From: Periplaneta americana
Lineage: Eukaryota > Arthropoda > Insecta > Blattodea > Blattidae
Assembly (NCBI RefSeq): GCF_040183065.1
Contig: NW_027185502.1
Span: 819,501 to 883,500, forward strand
Direction of reading: 5' to 3'
Length of the DNA stretch: 64,000 nt
In this document: positions 26,978-39,335 of the stretch, in pieces
Numbering within the stretch: position 1 is the stretch's first letter
Layout: each line of letters starts with the position of its first letter
Position numbers and translations under genes: made by a program
The notes under the pieces: generated by a model
Seen by the model: only the letters and a program-made list of their open reading frames with translations
Told to the model about the DNA's origin: nothing
Databases searched by the model: none

Positions 26978-28770
26978 GCATGATACAATGCCTTGAGGCT
27001 TAGTGATAAATTGTTGTTAGAGTGAAAAATAAACAATTTGAATTATATTGAAACACATGATATTAAACGAAGTAACGTCAAGGAGATGCGAATTAGTCCT
27101 GGTCCATATGTATGATGCCTGAAAATAGCTATTGAGCCTTTGAGTGCTGCAATTGTTAGATCTCTTAAAATACTTTTATGCAGGCCAAAAGATTTACAGA
27201 AGTCGACTAGGAACCGTGGTATGGTCCCACCGGCTCCTATCATTAGTCCCGTAATGACGAGGGATTCCAGATGGTATTTGTCCTTATAAAAACTGATGGA
27301 AGGTTCATATATATTCCTTTTTTCCTCATGTACTTCTTCTGGCTGGTGTTCGTGCGATTGGAATCTCACAGTAGGGTCTATGATGTAACCTTCAAGAGAG
27401 GGGGATTTAAATGCAATTATGTCGATTCTTCGATTACTGCCCTCACTGGATATGCCGTGTACTTCTTCATATACTGAATAGCCTTTGTTCCTTAAGGCAG
27501 TTGCTATTATAGATCTTACTGTATGATGCCCCGTATTTCGTAGAAGTTCACCGTGTGGATAGGTCCCTCAGGACATGGGCAAGAGTTTCAACCTCCCTGT
27601 CGCAACGTCGACAGAGATTACTGCCCGAAGACCTGCCAGGTACACTACGCACAGCTGATACGTTCGCATTCATCTTGATTGCTTCCCTCCACTCACTACA
27701 GGAAAGACCCTTGTGATTCCGGATCCACTTATTGGCCGGGGTATATTGTTGGTATCAGAGCACGCCTTTGCCTTTATGTTTTTCTGGCTCCAGTTCTCAA
27801 ACGCTTTTTATCTTTGTACTTGCCGTACCTTTGCGTATCTACAGTGCCGTATTTGTCTAAAATATTTTGTGATTCGGGGATATTGAGTGCTGTGAGACTG
27901 GATGTAATTTCTTGGGTTAATTGCCTTGTAGCATGTAGGAAGGAATTATTTGATTTAAGCAATATCTTACATGCATTTATATGTTGTAAGTATAATTCCC
28001 ATGCTGAACAAAATAAATCTAATCCCTTGAATTTTGTGTGTGTATGCAACATATATATATAGGAAGGTCGTTAGGCAGTTGCAATATTTCTTTCAGCACA
28101 CGCCTTATCATAATATTTGCATCCACAATGAATTTATTACAAACTTTTTTTGGAAGCTCTGTCTGAAATATTATATATTACTGTAGTCTAGGACAGATTG
28201 AGGTGTTAATGATGTATTTTTGATCCGCTTATAAGTATGGTGAAGAAATAAGCAATTCTACGTTTGTTCTTAATTTAAGTCAATATTGAAAGTTGATCAA
28301 AATTAATCTCGTCATAAAAATTGACTCCTAGATAGCGAATGAAGTCACCTTTTTGCAAACCAGCTATTTCATTTCCAGACGAGATGTTGAAATTTTCTTC
28401 AAACAGCTGACCCTTTTTAATACACATGCCTTTACACTTGTTAATGTTAATATCTAGTCCGATTTCATGGAATTGTTGAACTGCGTGATTGAAGAGTGTT
28501 AAAGAGGATTTTTTGTCTTTACCAATGATAACAATATCATCTGCGAAGCCCATTACAGTTAATTGATCTTCAGATGGACTTAAGGTATGTGAATACCTCT
28601 TTTTGTAAAATGTTTATTACAAATGGTACACTTTATTCTGTTTGAAGAATTAACAAAAGATGTGGATGTACATGGATTAACGTCAATTTCATTCATGACA
28701 ACATTATAATACTGGTTGCCAATGTAAACAGTTCTTTCATGTGGTTATCAATATTCTATATAGAAGAAAT
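26978..28770 (-). pseudogene. Broken LINE with reverse transcriptase and C-terminal zinc-knuckle/endonuclease-like region
   Basis: Read on the minus strand, right to left, three pieces appear. Near 28,640-28,588 is a C2H2-type finger containing CTICNKHFTKRGIHI. From 28,553 to 28,275 is a reverse-transcriptase block with the catalytic FADDIVIIG motif followed by GLDININKCK. From about 27,780 to 27,043 is a C-terminal region with a Cys-x2-Cys zinc knuckle (LCRRCDREVETLAH), then RRIDIIAF and a long conserved tail containing GLMIGAGGTIPRF. This order (N-terminal finger, RT, CCHC, restriction-like endonuclease) is that of R2-type LINEs. Most of the RT is missing, because the finger lies directly before RT motif C. 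Several frameshifts and a TGA break the C-terminal part. The 3' end probably abuts the 30-base motif at 26,977. Clade assignment is inference. Confidence 0.65.
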
Positions 28771-28774
28771 AAAT

Positions 28775-29311
28775 ATATAAAACTTACATTAATTTTATTC
28801 TAATGTATTTAATTTTATCAACTTGTTTATTGATTTACTTATTTACAATTAATTAAATTAAATTTAACTTCATTTAATTTATATATTTATTCATTTATTT
28901 AAATTTTTAAATTTAATGTTATTTTATTTATTTATTTAATTTATTTGATTTATTTATTTTTATTTTATTTATGTATGCACTTATTTATATATAACTTAAT
29001 TAATTAATTAATTTACTTATTTATTTGAATTTAAATTAACTCTATTTATTTATATTCAATTTTATTTATTTATTTTACTAATATTTTATTTATTTATTTA
29101 TATTTAATTAATTTATTTATATTTAAGTTGTTTAATTCATTTATTTATATATTTATCTTATTTATTTATTTACATTTAATTTGTTTAATTAATAAATTAT
29201 TTTATTTATTTGTTTATTTATTATTTTATTTAATTTATTTATTTACTTATTTAAATTTAATTTAATGTAATTTATTTATTAATTTATATTTAATCTATTT
29301 AATTTATTTAT
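28775..29311. repeat. TTTATTTA array, T-strand
   Basis: Irregular ATTT units, the reverse complement in type of the array at 1-21,385. The LINE at 29,312 begins abruptly within it. Confidence 0.9.
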
Positions 29312-29476
29312 TTATGGAACCACCTCACGTACTCTAATCTCAAACGGCTGGAGAGAGTCAAAGCAGCCTACCTGAAAAGAACGCTCTGCATCTCAAAATA
29401 CACGCAAAGCAGAATAGCATATATCTTAGCAGACACAACCTACTTCATAGGGGACCTGATGGCAACTCACAGCCTG

Positions 29477-29484
29477 GTACCAAC
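29477..29484. repeat. Target-site duplication, left copy (hAT 1)
   Basis: The 8-base sequence gtaccaac lies directly before the hAT terminus and recurs exactly at 34,003-34,010. Eight bases is the hAT-superfamily length. Confidence 0.92.
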
Positions 29485-29497
29485 CAGGGGCGAAGCT

Positions 29498-31847
29498 GAA
29501 GGGTAATCTGTGAGCCTTAGAATACCCATGGGATTTTCAAGAAATAAGCGCATTTTCATTTTCCTGTTTCCATTGGTATAAGTAAATGAAATCTCTAGTT
29601 TTCGGTATTACGCTCTCTAGTTACGGAAGGATTGACGCCAGCTCCTCGGCGCGGGACCAGCGCACAACTACATTATGGCTACTCACCAATGAGTTATACA
29701 CTCACTGAATGAGGAGACTGCTTCAAATCAGGCTCGCTGCAGCTGATAGAGAAAGCATATGCGCATGCGCCAAGCGGAGTGCTTGCATACGTCACTAATG
29801 CTAAACCGTGTGCTGTGAAGTCTGGAAAGAGCCTAGACTCTGGACATGCTCCGGACGTGTCATTCAGCGTTACCAACCTTAATACTAGTGAGTCTGCTAC
29901 AAAGGTCCGAAATTCAGCTACAAATACCAAAATGAAGCAACACACATTCACAGAGTAATAACCAGAATCTATGACCTATGCTATAGTTACAATGTTCGAA
30001 GGCGGATGTGTTGGAAATGTCATTAATTAATTTAGGGCCAGTTCATTTTTGTTGCATAGTCGACTCCCAACAAAGACACTGTCAGGTGTCGGCGAATTCA
30101 CGAATCCAGGAATTGACCATTAAACAATGGGCGCAATTCACATAACAGGAAAAGGAAACTGAAAACAATAAAGTTTTCCTTGCCATAAATAATGGTCGCA
30201 GTGTCCGGAATTCAGTCCTAACTTAAATTTTCTATTATGTTTTCGTAATTTTTTTGAGGAAGCGAGAAACTTCTTATGGTTATTAGAATGTGAGAAAATA
30301 AAATTTGATAGAAGAACGTGTTTACAAATAAAATCGAGTATTCACAAATGGTCATTCGATCGAATCTCATTCGGCTACACTTTGCCATTCGACTACGACC
30401 ATTCTGCTAAAAGCTACGTTTAGCCGAATTCGGCCATGGTTGGCAAAGCTGCAGTCTGTCAGTGTGTGAGAAATTATGGTATAAAAAAGTATCGCAGATC
30501 TTTTTGGCCCCTGAAATTTTAAATGTTAAACAAAGAAGCGAGTCACTGTCCAATTTGTATGTCTCCCAACCAGCTGCAACCCCCTACAGACACCATCCTG
30601 CCAAACGCCGTGACAGTAGAAGTACACTCAGAACTCGTGTAAATAGTCATATAATGCCAATAAGTTAAGAAAACCAAATCTAATAAAACGTTGCAGACTG
30701 TGAGTTTATTGTTATTGTTAGAAATTTTTTCCACAACACTATCACTACTGCTTTCATTGTATTTTGTTATTATTATGATCTCCATTTGTCAAAGTCGTCA
30801 ATATCAATAGCGGTCTTTTGCATTGACGTTTCTTCCCTGATAATCCTTCAGCTTCATGTTATTTTTGTTCAGGCAAAATCCTCTTCACCTTTGTTTTTCT
30901 TATTTTTTAAGTAAATTATTTTACAATGCTTTATCAACATCTTAGGTTATTTAGCGTCTGAATGAGATGGTGATAATGCCGGTGAAATGAGTCCAGAGTC
31001 GAGCACCGAAAGTTACCCAGCATTTGCTCATATTGGGTTGAGGGAAAACCCCAGAAAAAACCTCAACCAAGTAATTTGCCCCGGGAATCGAACCCGGGCC
31101 ACCAGGTTTCGCGGCCAGATGCGCTACCGTTACTCCACAGGTGTGGCCTTCACATTTGTTAGACATCTTGTTTGCATCTGCTACTTATTTTTTACTATTC
31201 TGGTTATTTCCTCATAAAATTTCATACATTAAGAACGATCTCTCTTGTTCATCCTCTTTTAGTAGACCTACTGTATTTTAGTTTAAAAGTAATGGAGGCG
31301 TCTCGCCTACAGGTCGATTTCTTCTAAGCAAGTGAGTATACTTTCCTTGGTGTCAATGTTCCTCCCTTGTCTACCCGAGTCCCTTTGCTTGACCCAATCC
31401 TGCACAGGACCATCACCATAAAGGCTCGCTTGCTAACGTCCTCTTTCCTCACAAGTGACAAAAAGATCTGCAATACTTATACTAGAGGACAGTATTCATT
31501 TTTCGTCGGTCTGTTTCCGTAAAGTGCAGTTGTGTTCATTATTATCGTGTATCATCCATTATTCACTTTTCGTTTTTATTCAGTCAACTGTGGGTGCGGT
31601 ATTTCGGTACTACGAATACACTTATAGTATAGAATTCGAATTAGATTAGCTACTGAAACGAACGTGAAAATTGAAAATACATTTAACGGTTGGTAAAGAA
31701 TACTTCGTGAAAACGAACTTTTTCTAATGACACTTTTCGACGCAGGAGCATGACTGTATTGGTTAGCAGCAGCGTCTTTAAATAACCACGCGATGAAGTG
31801 AAGTGAGAGCGGTATTTCAGTTCATGTTTGTTTGTGAGTTTAAAAAC
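29498..31847 (+). other. 5' non-coding part of hAT 1
   Basis: No coding signal is visible over about 2.3 kb apart from a SINE at 30,896-31,147. A TTTAAATA box near 31,772 lies about 75 bases before the transposase ATG and could be a core promoter element. That is inference. Confidence 0.4.
30896..31147 (-). mobile_element. tRNA-derived SINE, family 1, inside hAT 1
   Basis: On the minus strand the head begins CCACACCTGTGGAGTAAC and contains a box-B-like GGTTCGATTCC. The body has the shared phrases GAGGTTTTTTC, TTTTCCCTCAACCC and AAATGCTGGGTAACTTTCG, and it ends AAATAACCTAAGATGTTG plus an A-rich tail. Flanks are a 13-base duplication, cttcacctttgtt at 30,883-30,895 and cttcacatttgtt at 31,148-31,160, with one mismatch. 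The same body recurs at 39,105, 52,578 and 60,125. Confidence 0.88.
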
Positions 31848-33954
31848 ATGGATCAGTGTAGTGATCTAATAGTGTATCTGAAATCAAGACCATTTTCTTC
31901 GTTGTCCTATGAAGAGAAATGTGCAGTGAAAGAGAGAAGACCAAAACCTCATCTAAACATTGTACAGCGTGATAAACATCAGTCAAGTAAGTTTCAGCCT
32001 CAGTGGTATGAGCAATATGAATGGTTAACAGCAAGTGTAACGACCGGCATGATGCATTGTTACGTTTGTCTTCTGTTTGGTGGTGAAGGCGATAATAAAG
32101 AATGGAGTGAAACTGGGATTGCATGTATGAAAAAGCTTCTATCGTAGAGCACGAAAACATCAAATTTCTAAGAAACATATTCTTAATTGAGAACGATATC
32201 ATCTTCTGGGACAACTCAGAATAGAGCATGCTCTATCAGAAGCGGCTCGGCTCTCGAGTCTCAAGCACAACGAAATGGTGAGTCGCAATAGACGATATCT
32301 TGGCAGACTAATTCAAGTCATCTGCTTCTTAGGAAAGCAAGAGCTCTCATTTCGTGGACACGATGAGAGCGATCAGTCAGAAAATAAAGGCAATTACCTA
32401 GAAATATTGGACATGCTTGCGCAAGAAGAGCAGTTTGTTAGAGAAAAGTTGGAATCCATATCGGGCTTTAAAGGGACTTCAAGTGAAATCCAAAATGAAT
32501 TAATTGAATGTGCAACATTAGTAGTCAAGGAAACAATTCAGAAGGAATTAGACTTGGCGGAATTCGTGTCAGTTCAAGCAGATGAAACACTAGATGTGTC
32601 TTGTAAATCACAGATGAGTGTTATATTTCGTTATTGTGTGAACGATTCAGTACAAGAACGGTTTTTAGGATTCTTTGATGTATCAAAAGACAAAACCGTC
32701 GAAGGTTTATCAACTGTTATCTTGAATGTGATGAAAGACAGCAAAGTTGAAAATAAGCTCATCTGTCAAACTTATGACGGTGCTTCAGTGATGTCAGGCT
32801 CTCGTGGTGGGGTTAATGCAGCAGTGCCCTAATTCAATGTTCATTCATTGTTACGCCCACAGACTTAATCTGGTACTTTTGTATGGTGCCAAAACGATTA
32901 AGAAAGTTCGTCTCTTTGTTTATGATTTGACAGCCTTTCACACATTTTTCAGTAAATCTTCAAAAAGATCTATGCTTTTAAGAGAGGCAGGTTTCAAACT
33001 CCCTCAAGCAAGCACTACGCGCTGGAATTATCACTCTAGAGCTACAGCAACTATAACTGCTCACTTGCAGGAACTAAGAAGAGCGATGTCTCATATTATT
33101 GACAATGATGAAGACTGGGATGGAGATTCCTATAATGGCGCTGTTGGTTTGTTAAGAAGATTAGAAGATCCAACCTTCATTTTCTTGTTGTGTTTTTATC
33201 AGAAAATATTTGTTTACATTGACCACTTATACAGTGTGTTGCAAATAAAGTATACATCAAATATCAGCATTTGCAATCATGAAGTAAAATATGCTATAAC
33301 GAATGTAAAATCTCTTAGAAATCAGGAAACTGTTGAGGAGTGCATCAAAGATGCTAAGGTGCTGAACAATGAGGCAGGATCAGGATCATTTATGACACTA
33401 CAAGTCCTAGCTTTTGAAATAATGATGCCATAGTGACACAGATGGAATCGAGATTTGAAGATCTTAAAAGCTTTAATTTTGTTGACTTACTCGATGAAAA
33501 ACAGTTCCCTGCTTATAGATCAGTGTTTCCGTTACTTAAGTTGAGTGCATTGGTAAAAAATTATCCATACTTTGACAGTGAACAGCTTCAAAATGAACTC
33601 ACAAACGTTTATTCTGACCAAACAAAGCATTTGCCTGCAGGTTTGTTGCTGAAATATTTTTTGAACAATGGCTTAGAAAAAATCTATCAAGAAACAGTGC
33701 GGCTCATAAGACTGATTCTCACCTTCCCTGTATCTATTGCGTCGAGTGAACGAAGTATGAGTGCATTGAAGAGAGTTAAGACATTTTTAAGGAACTCCAT
33801 GTCAGATTCTAGACTGACCAATTTGAGTAATCTGGCTATTGAGAAGGGTTTGTTAAACAGTCTTTCCAGGGACGACCTCTTCAAAGAACGCATCATCGAC
33901 ATCTTTGCAGAGCGAAAAACACGCCGACTGGAGTTTATCTACAAAAAAATATAA
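31848..33954 (+). pseudogene. hAT-family transposase, frameshifted (ZMYM1-like type)
   Basis: Four consecutive open blocks in different frames make one transposase of about 690 residues. Block 1 (31,848-32,147) starts at ATG and has a zinc-finger-like HCYVCLLFGG, as in TTF-type fingers. Block 2 (to 32,832) has SVQADETLDVSCKSQMS with a candidate first catalytic Asp, then TYDGASVMSGSRGG with a second. Block 3 (to 33,433) has MFIHCYAHRLNLVL. Block 4 (to 33,954) has SSERSMSALKRVKTF, the C-terminal dimerisation region carrying the last acidic residue. Breaks occur near 32,150-32,230, 32,810 and 33,430, each small. Apart from these the conserved motifs are intact, so inactivation looks fairly recent. 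The stop is about 50 bases from the right terminus. Confidence 0.85.
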
Positions 33955-34002
33955 GGTATGAATTTTAGAATACCCAGTTGCATGAATGTAGCTTCGCCAC
34001 TG

Positions 34003-34010
34003 GTACCAAC
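34003..34010. repeat. Target-site duplication, right copy (hAT 1)
   Basis: An exact repeat of gtaccaac at 29,477-29,484, immediately after the right hAT terminus. Confidence 0.92.
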
Positions 34011-34335
34011 ACCACAAAGCATCAGATTCCTGGAAGACAGGCGACAAACAGCAACAGACATTAACCATAGACTCCTCAGCGATGACGAACAGCGAATGGA
34101 CCACCTGCGCCATCTGTACAGCCCATGGACTACATCACCGAATATGCCTAAGCAAGGGATACCACAGCCCACCGACGGATGTCAGTGCACCGTATGTGGA
34201 GGACCCTGTGATACGTATCACATCATCGAATGCAAAGAAAGAACATTGACACTGTCCCACTATGCAAGCAATGCTAACTTTACTTAATCGTACTTATGTA
34301 CACAGTGTGTTCAATAAATATATTATTATTATAAA

Positions 34336-37300
34336 TCATTTATCTAATTTATTTATATTTCATTTTTTTATTTATTCATCTATTTTATTTATTTATTTAA
34401 ATTTAATTTCATTCTATTTAATCATTTATTTATATTTAATTTATTTAATCAATTAATTAATTTATTTATTTATATTTAATTAGGTTATTTATTACTTATA
34501 TCTATGCAGTATATTTATATTTTATTTATATTTATTAACTTTATTTATTTATTAATTTATTTAATTAATTTAATTTATTTATTCACTTAAATTTAATTTA
34601 ATTGAATTTACTTATTTATTTACATTTAATTTATTTATATACTTATTTATTTAAAGTTTATTTTATTTATTTATCTTTAGTATATTTAATTATATTTAAC
34701 TTATTTAATTTATTTATATATTTATTTATTTATCAAATTTATTTATATTTAATTAATTCATTTATTTATATATTTTATTTATATTTTACTTCCATTTAAT
34801 TTACTTAATTTATTTTGATTTATTTTTTTCATTTATTTATTTATATTTCATTTATTGAATTAATAGATTTAAATTTAATTAATTAATTTATATATATATA
34901 TTATTTATTTGATTGGTTTATTTATATATTTATTTATTTATTCATTCATTTATTTAATTAATTTAATTATTTATTCATTTATATTTTATTTATATATAAT
35001 TATTCATTTATATTTTATTTATTTATTTATATTTAATATACTTAATTTACTTATATATCTAAGTAATTTGTTTTCAATTAATTTATTTATTTATGTATTT
35101 ATTTGGTTATTTATTTCTTTAATATATAGAATTAATTTATTTTGGTATATTTAGTTACTTATTTAATTTATGTATATATATTGTTTTTTAATTTATTTAT
35201 TTATTTATTTACATATTTATTTTCGTTTGCTTATTTTAATTAATTTATTTAATTTGTTTAATTTTGTTAATTTATTTATTTATTGTATTTTAATTTATTT
35301 TATTCTATTTATTTTGTTAATTAATTAATTTATTTTATTCAATATCATTTATTTACTTATTTTATTTTATTTATGTTATTTAATGTATTTATTTTAATTT
35401 AATTAATTAATTTTTTTAAAATTATTTATATATTTATTAATTTTATTTACTCTAATTTCTTTTATTTCAAGTTATTTTATTTTAATATATTTTAATTAAA
35501 TAATTATATTTAATTTATTTTATTTATTATATTTACTTAATTTGTGTATTTATTTTATTTTAATCATTTATTTACTCTATTTTTATTTATTTATTTTTAC
35601 TTAAAATTTATCTATTTTTTACTTCTTATTCATTTATCTTATTTTATTTATTACAACTTTATTTATTTAATTTACCTTATTTTAATTTATTGTATTCTAT
35701 TTATGCTTATTTCTTTATTTATTTTCATATATTTAATTATTTTATTTAACATATTTCAATTTCAATATTATTTAATTTAATTTACGTATTTAATTTATTT
35801 CTTTAAATCTATTTAAACATTAATTTTATTTCAATTTGTTTTATTTATTTTATTTTAATTATCTAGATAATTTAATCATTTATTTTATTCAACTTTATTT
35901 ATTTATTCATTTTTATTTATTTATTCTTCTATTTTATTAATTAATATAATTATTTATTCTATTTTATTTATTTTAATTTATTTTATTTTATTGATTATAA
36001 TTAATTTGTATCATTCATTTTAATTAAATCATTTTAGTTTATTTATTTTTATTTATTTAAATTTATTTATTTATTTTAGTTTATTTCTTTATTTTAATTA
36101 AATTCATTCACTTATTTTACTTTACATTTTATTAATTTACTTCATTTATTTATATTTTAATTAAATTTATTCATTTATTTTAATTTATTTCATTTCAACT
36201 TATTTAAATAATTTTATTCAATTTATAGTATTTATTTATCTTATTTTTAAGTTTCATTTTTATTCAATTTATTTTATTTTAAGTTCTTTATTTAATTTAT
36301 TTCATTTTATTTAATATACTTTATTTAATTTTGTTTATTTTATTTATTTTATTTATGTTATTAACTTACTTATTTTATTTACATATTTAGTTTGTCTTAA
36401 TATCTTTAATTTAATATATTTAAATAATTTATTTATTCTATTTACTTTAATGTATTTTTTATTTCATTTTAGTTTATTTATTTCATTTCATTTATTTTCA
36501 TTAATTTAATTTCAATTTATTTATTTATATAATTTATTTTATTATTTTATTTATTTTAATTTAATTATTTATATTTTATTTGTTTTAATTTAATTTATTT
36601 ACTTATTTTATTTATTTATTTTATTTTTATTTACTCAAGTTATATTTTTTCTTTATTGTGCTAAAATAGCATGTTTGACTACTTAATTAATTTATTTTAT
36701 TTCATTTATTATTTACTTTATTTATTTATTTGATTTATATATATGTACTTTAATTTACTATATTATAAGCTATTTATTTAATTTATTTAATTTAATTCAA
36801 TTAATTAATTTAATTATTTTATTCATTTATTTATTTTATTTATTCATTTTATTTCTTGATTTATTTAATTTAGTTAATTAACTGAATTTAATTAAGTAAT
36901 ATATTTATTTTATTTTAATTTATTTAATTAATTTATTTATTTAATTATTTTAGTTTATTCATTCATTTAATTAATTTAATTAAATTTATTTAGTTTATTT
37001 AATTAAGTAATTTAATTATATATTTATTTCATTTTTTATTCAAATTATTTAATTTAAATTATTTAATTTACTCATTTATTTATTTTATCTATTTATGTAA
37101 TTTAATTTATTTAATTATTTAATTAATTTATTTTATTTTATTTATTTCATTTATTTAATTGATTTACTTTATTGATTTAATTTAATTTATTTTTTTTTAT
37201 CTATTTTTTAATTTAATTTATTTTATTCATTTAATTACTTTAATTTATTTAATATAATTTAATATATTTATTTTATCTATTTAATACCTTATTTAATTAA

Positions 37301-38334
37301 TTTATTTAGTTTTACTTATTTATTTAATTTAATTTATTTAATTCAAATTTTTAAATTCAATACATTAATTAATTTCATTTTTTTTATTCATTTATTTTAT
37401 TTTTTCTTAATCTACTTATTTTACTTTATTGATTTATTTATTTTATTTAGATTATTATTTTTTATTTTAATTCATTAATTTTATTTATTTATATATTTAA
37501 ATTATTTAATTTAATTTACATAATTTATTTAATATAATTTATTTAGTTTATTTTATTTATTTACTTATTAGTTTATTTAATTAATTTATTTATTTAATTT
37601 GCTTATTTATTTTATTTATTTATTTATTTTAATTCATTCAATTATATTTATTTAAATTATTTTATTTTATTTATTTAATTCACTCATTTATTTATTTATT
37701 TTATTTATTTAGTTTATTTCATTTATTTACTTATTTGTTCAGTTATTTAATTTATTTAATTAATTTTATTCACTTTTTTATTTTTTCAATTTATTTATTT
37801 TATTTTATTCATTTATTTCATTTAAGTTATTTAATATATTTAATTTATGTAATATATTTATTTCATTTTAAATTTATTTATACTTTATTTTATTTTAATT
37901 ATTTATTTATATTTAATTTTATTTTAATTATTTATTTATTTACTTATTCATTTATATATTTATTTATTTGTATTTAATTTAATTCAATTTCATTTATTGA
38001 TTTATATTTAATTTTATTTAATTAATTTATTTACAATTTAATTTTATTTCTTTATATTTAATTATTTTCTTTGATTTATTTATTTATATTTAATTTGATT
38101 CATTTATTTATTTTATATGTATTTTTGTTTATTTATTTATATTTAATTTTTATTATTTTATTTATTAATTGATTTATTTATTTATATTTAATTTCTTTTA
38201 ATTGATCTATTTTTGGATTTATTTATATTCAATTTTATCTTAATAACCTTTTTGTTTATATTTGTGTTAAATTTATTTATTTATATTTAATTTTATTTAA
38301 TTGATTTATTGATTTGATTTAATTTCTTCCCGTA
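34336..38334. repeat. TTTATTTA array, T-strand, main block
   Basis: Four kilobases of irregular ATTT units with sparse G and C, reverse-complement in type to the left-hand array. Frames translate to F/I/Y/L/N runs only. No gene is visible. Confidence 0.93.
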
Positions 38335-38395
38335 ACCACTACAGGTTGCCATCGACAAAGAGTACCACGACAGACAGACAGACACATAGATAGTT
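38335..38395. repeat. 30-base non-AT motif, copy 2, with short GACA repeat
   Basis: The first 30 bases equal 26,948-26,977. They are followed by ccacgacagacagacagaca and catagatag, then the array resumes. If this is the uninterrupted form, the R2-like LINE at 26,978 sits exactly at the end of the shared motif. Confidence 0.7.
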
Positions 38396-38949
38396 TATTT
38401 TATTTTAATTTATTTAATTAATTCATTCATTTAATTAATTTATTTATTTAATTCATGTACTTAATTAATTTAATCAAATTTATTTTATTCTTTATTCAAT
38501 TAATTTATTTAATCTATTTAATTTACTTATTTATTTTATTTATTTATTTTATTTTATTTATTTAATTTATTTTATTTATTTATTTCATTTATTTTTTTAA
38601 TTTAATTTATTTTATTTATTTAATTTATTAGTTTAATTTATTTATTTAATTTATTTAATATAATTTATTTATTCATTTATTTCTTTATTTTACTTTATTT
38701 ATTTAATTTATCTAATTATTTAATTTAATTTATTTACACATTTATTAATTTTATTTTATTTAATGTATTTATTTGATCTATTTAATAATTTATTTAATTA
38801 ATTTATTTACTTATTTATTTAATTTTATTTAGTTACTTATTTAATTTAATTAATTTAATTTAATTTATTTAATTCAATTTATTTAATTCAATACATTAAT
38901 TAATTTATTTTTTTAATTTTATTAATTAATTTCATTTTATTTATTTAGA
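38396..38949. repeat. TTTATTTA array, T-strand, last block
   Basis: Continues the same array type and ends where LINE-like coding sequence begins near 38,950. This is the right edge of the 39-kb satellite complex. Confidence 0.9.
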
Positions 38950-39104
38950 ACACTTTAAAAATGTGGACATATTCCAGGAACTAAAAATGGATCCTATAGT
39001 TAATATTGTTCAACAATATCGACTTCAGTGGAAAAAACATGTCGAAAGGATGGATCGCACTAGATGGCCTAAACAGATTCTTACTTATGTACCAAGAGGA
39101 GTGT
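38950..39104 (+). pseudogene. LINE C-terminal fragment
   Basis: About 48 codons, with RLQWKKHVERMDRTRWPKQI followed by LTYVPRG, match the extreme C-terminus of many insect endonuclease/reverse-transcriptase LINEs, where a W-x2-HV-RM pattern precedes the stop. Nothing upstream survives because the satellite begins there. The frame runs into a SINE at about 39,105. Confidence 0.6.
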
Positions 39105-39335
39105 CATTTACAGCAATAGTGAATAGCATGTCTGACCTTGAAACGAGAGGTCCCGGGTTCAAATCCTGTTTGGGACAAGTTAACTGTTTGAAATTTTTTA
39201 CAGGGTTTTCTCTCAACCCAATAAGAACAAAAGCTGGGTAGCTTTCGGCGCTGGACTTGTAGCCTACTCATTTCGCTGGCATTACCACCTTCATCTCACT
39301 CAGATGCTAGATAACGATCACATCTTCAATTAAAA
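39105..39335 (+). mobile_element. tRNA-derived SINE, family 1 (diverged)
   Basis: A box-B-like GGTTCAAATCC near 39,157 is followed by the family body: ttttctctcaaccca, gctgggtagctttcgg and tcatttcgctggcattacc. The tail, tagataacgatcacatc plus an A/T-rich run, is a diverged form of that at 60,125. Duplicated flanks were not found. Confidence 0.75.

Larger units (their letters stand above)
29485..34002 (+). mobile_element. hAT DNA transposon 1, nearly complete
   Basis: The 4,518-bp element begins CAGGGGCGAAGCT and ends AGCTTCGCCACTG, whose reverse complement is CAGTGGCGAAGCT: inverted repeats matching at 12 of 13 positions. It is flanked by the exact 8-base duplication gtaccaac. It lies in the coding region of a LINE. 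Its first 2.3 kb is non-coding apart from a SINE at 30,896-31,147. A broken transposase fills 31,848-33,954, close to the right end. The frameshifts make it non-autonomous now, but the preserved termini mean it could once have been mobilised in trans. Confidence 0.92.
29312..34335 (+). mobile_element. 5'-truncated LINE 3' end, split by a hAT element
   Basis: The left part (29,315-29,484) and the right part (34,011-34,335) join into one reading frame once the hAT element and one target copy are removed: the left frame ends HSLVPT and the right continues with PQSIRFLEDRRQ. The right part has a zinc-binding-like cluster, CQCTVCGGPC followed by YHIIEC, typical of LINE C-termini. The stop is near 34,285, then AATAAA near 34,313 and an ATT-rich tail. 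Only about 145 codons survive, so the copy was truncated on insertion into the T-strand array. Clade is not assigned. Both coding parts are stop-free apart from the insertion. Confidence 0.75.

Noticed and set aside
27679..28062. Plus-strand frame opposite the LINE remnant
   Set aside because: It is the antisense of the zinc-knuckle part of the LINE and shows no recognisable domain.
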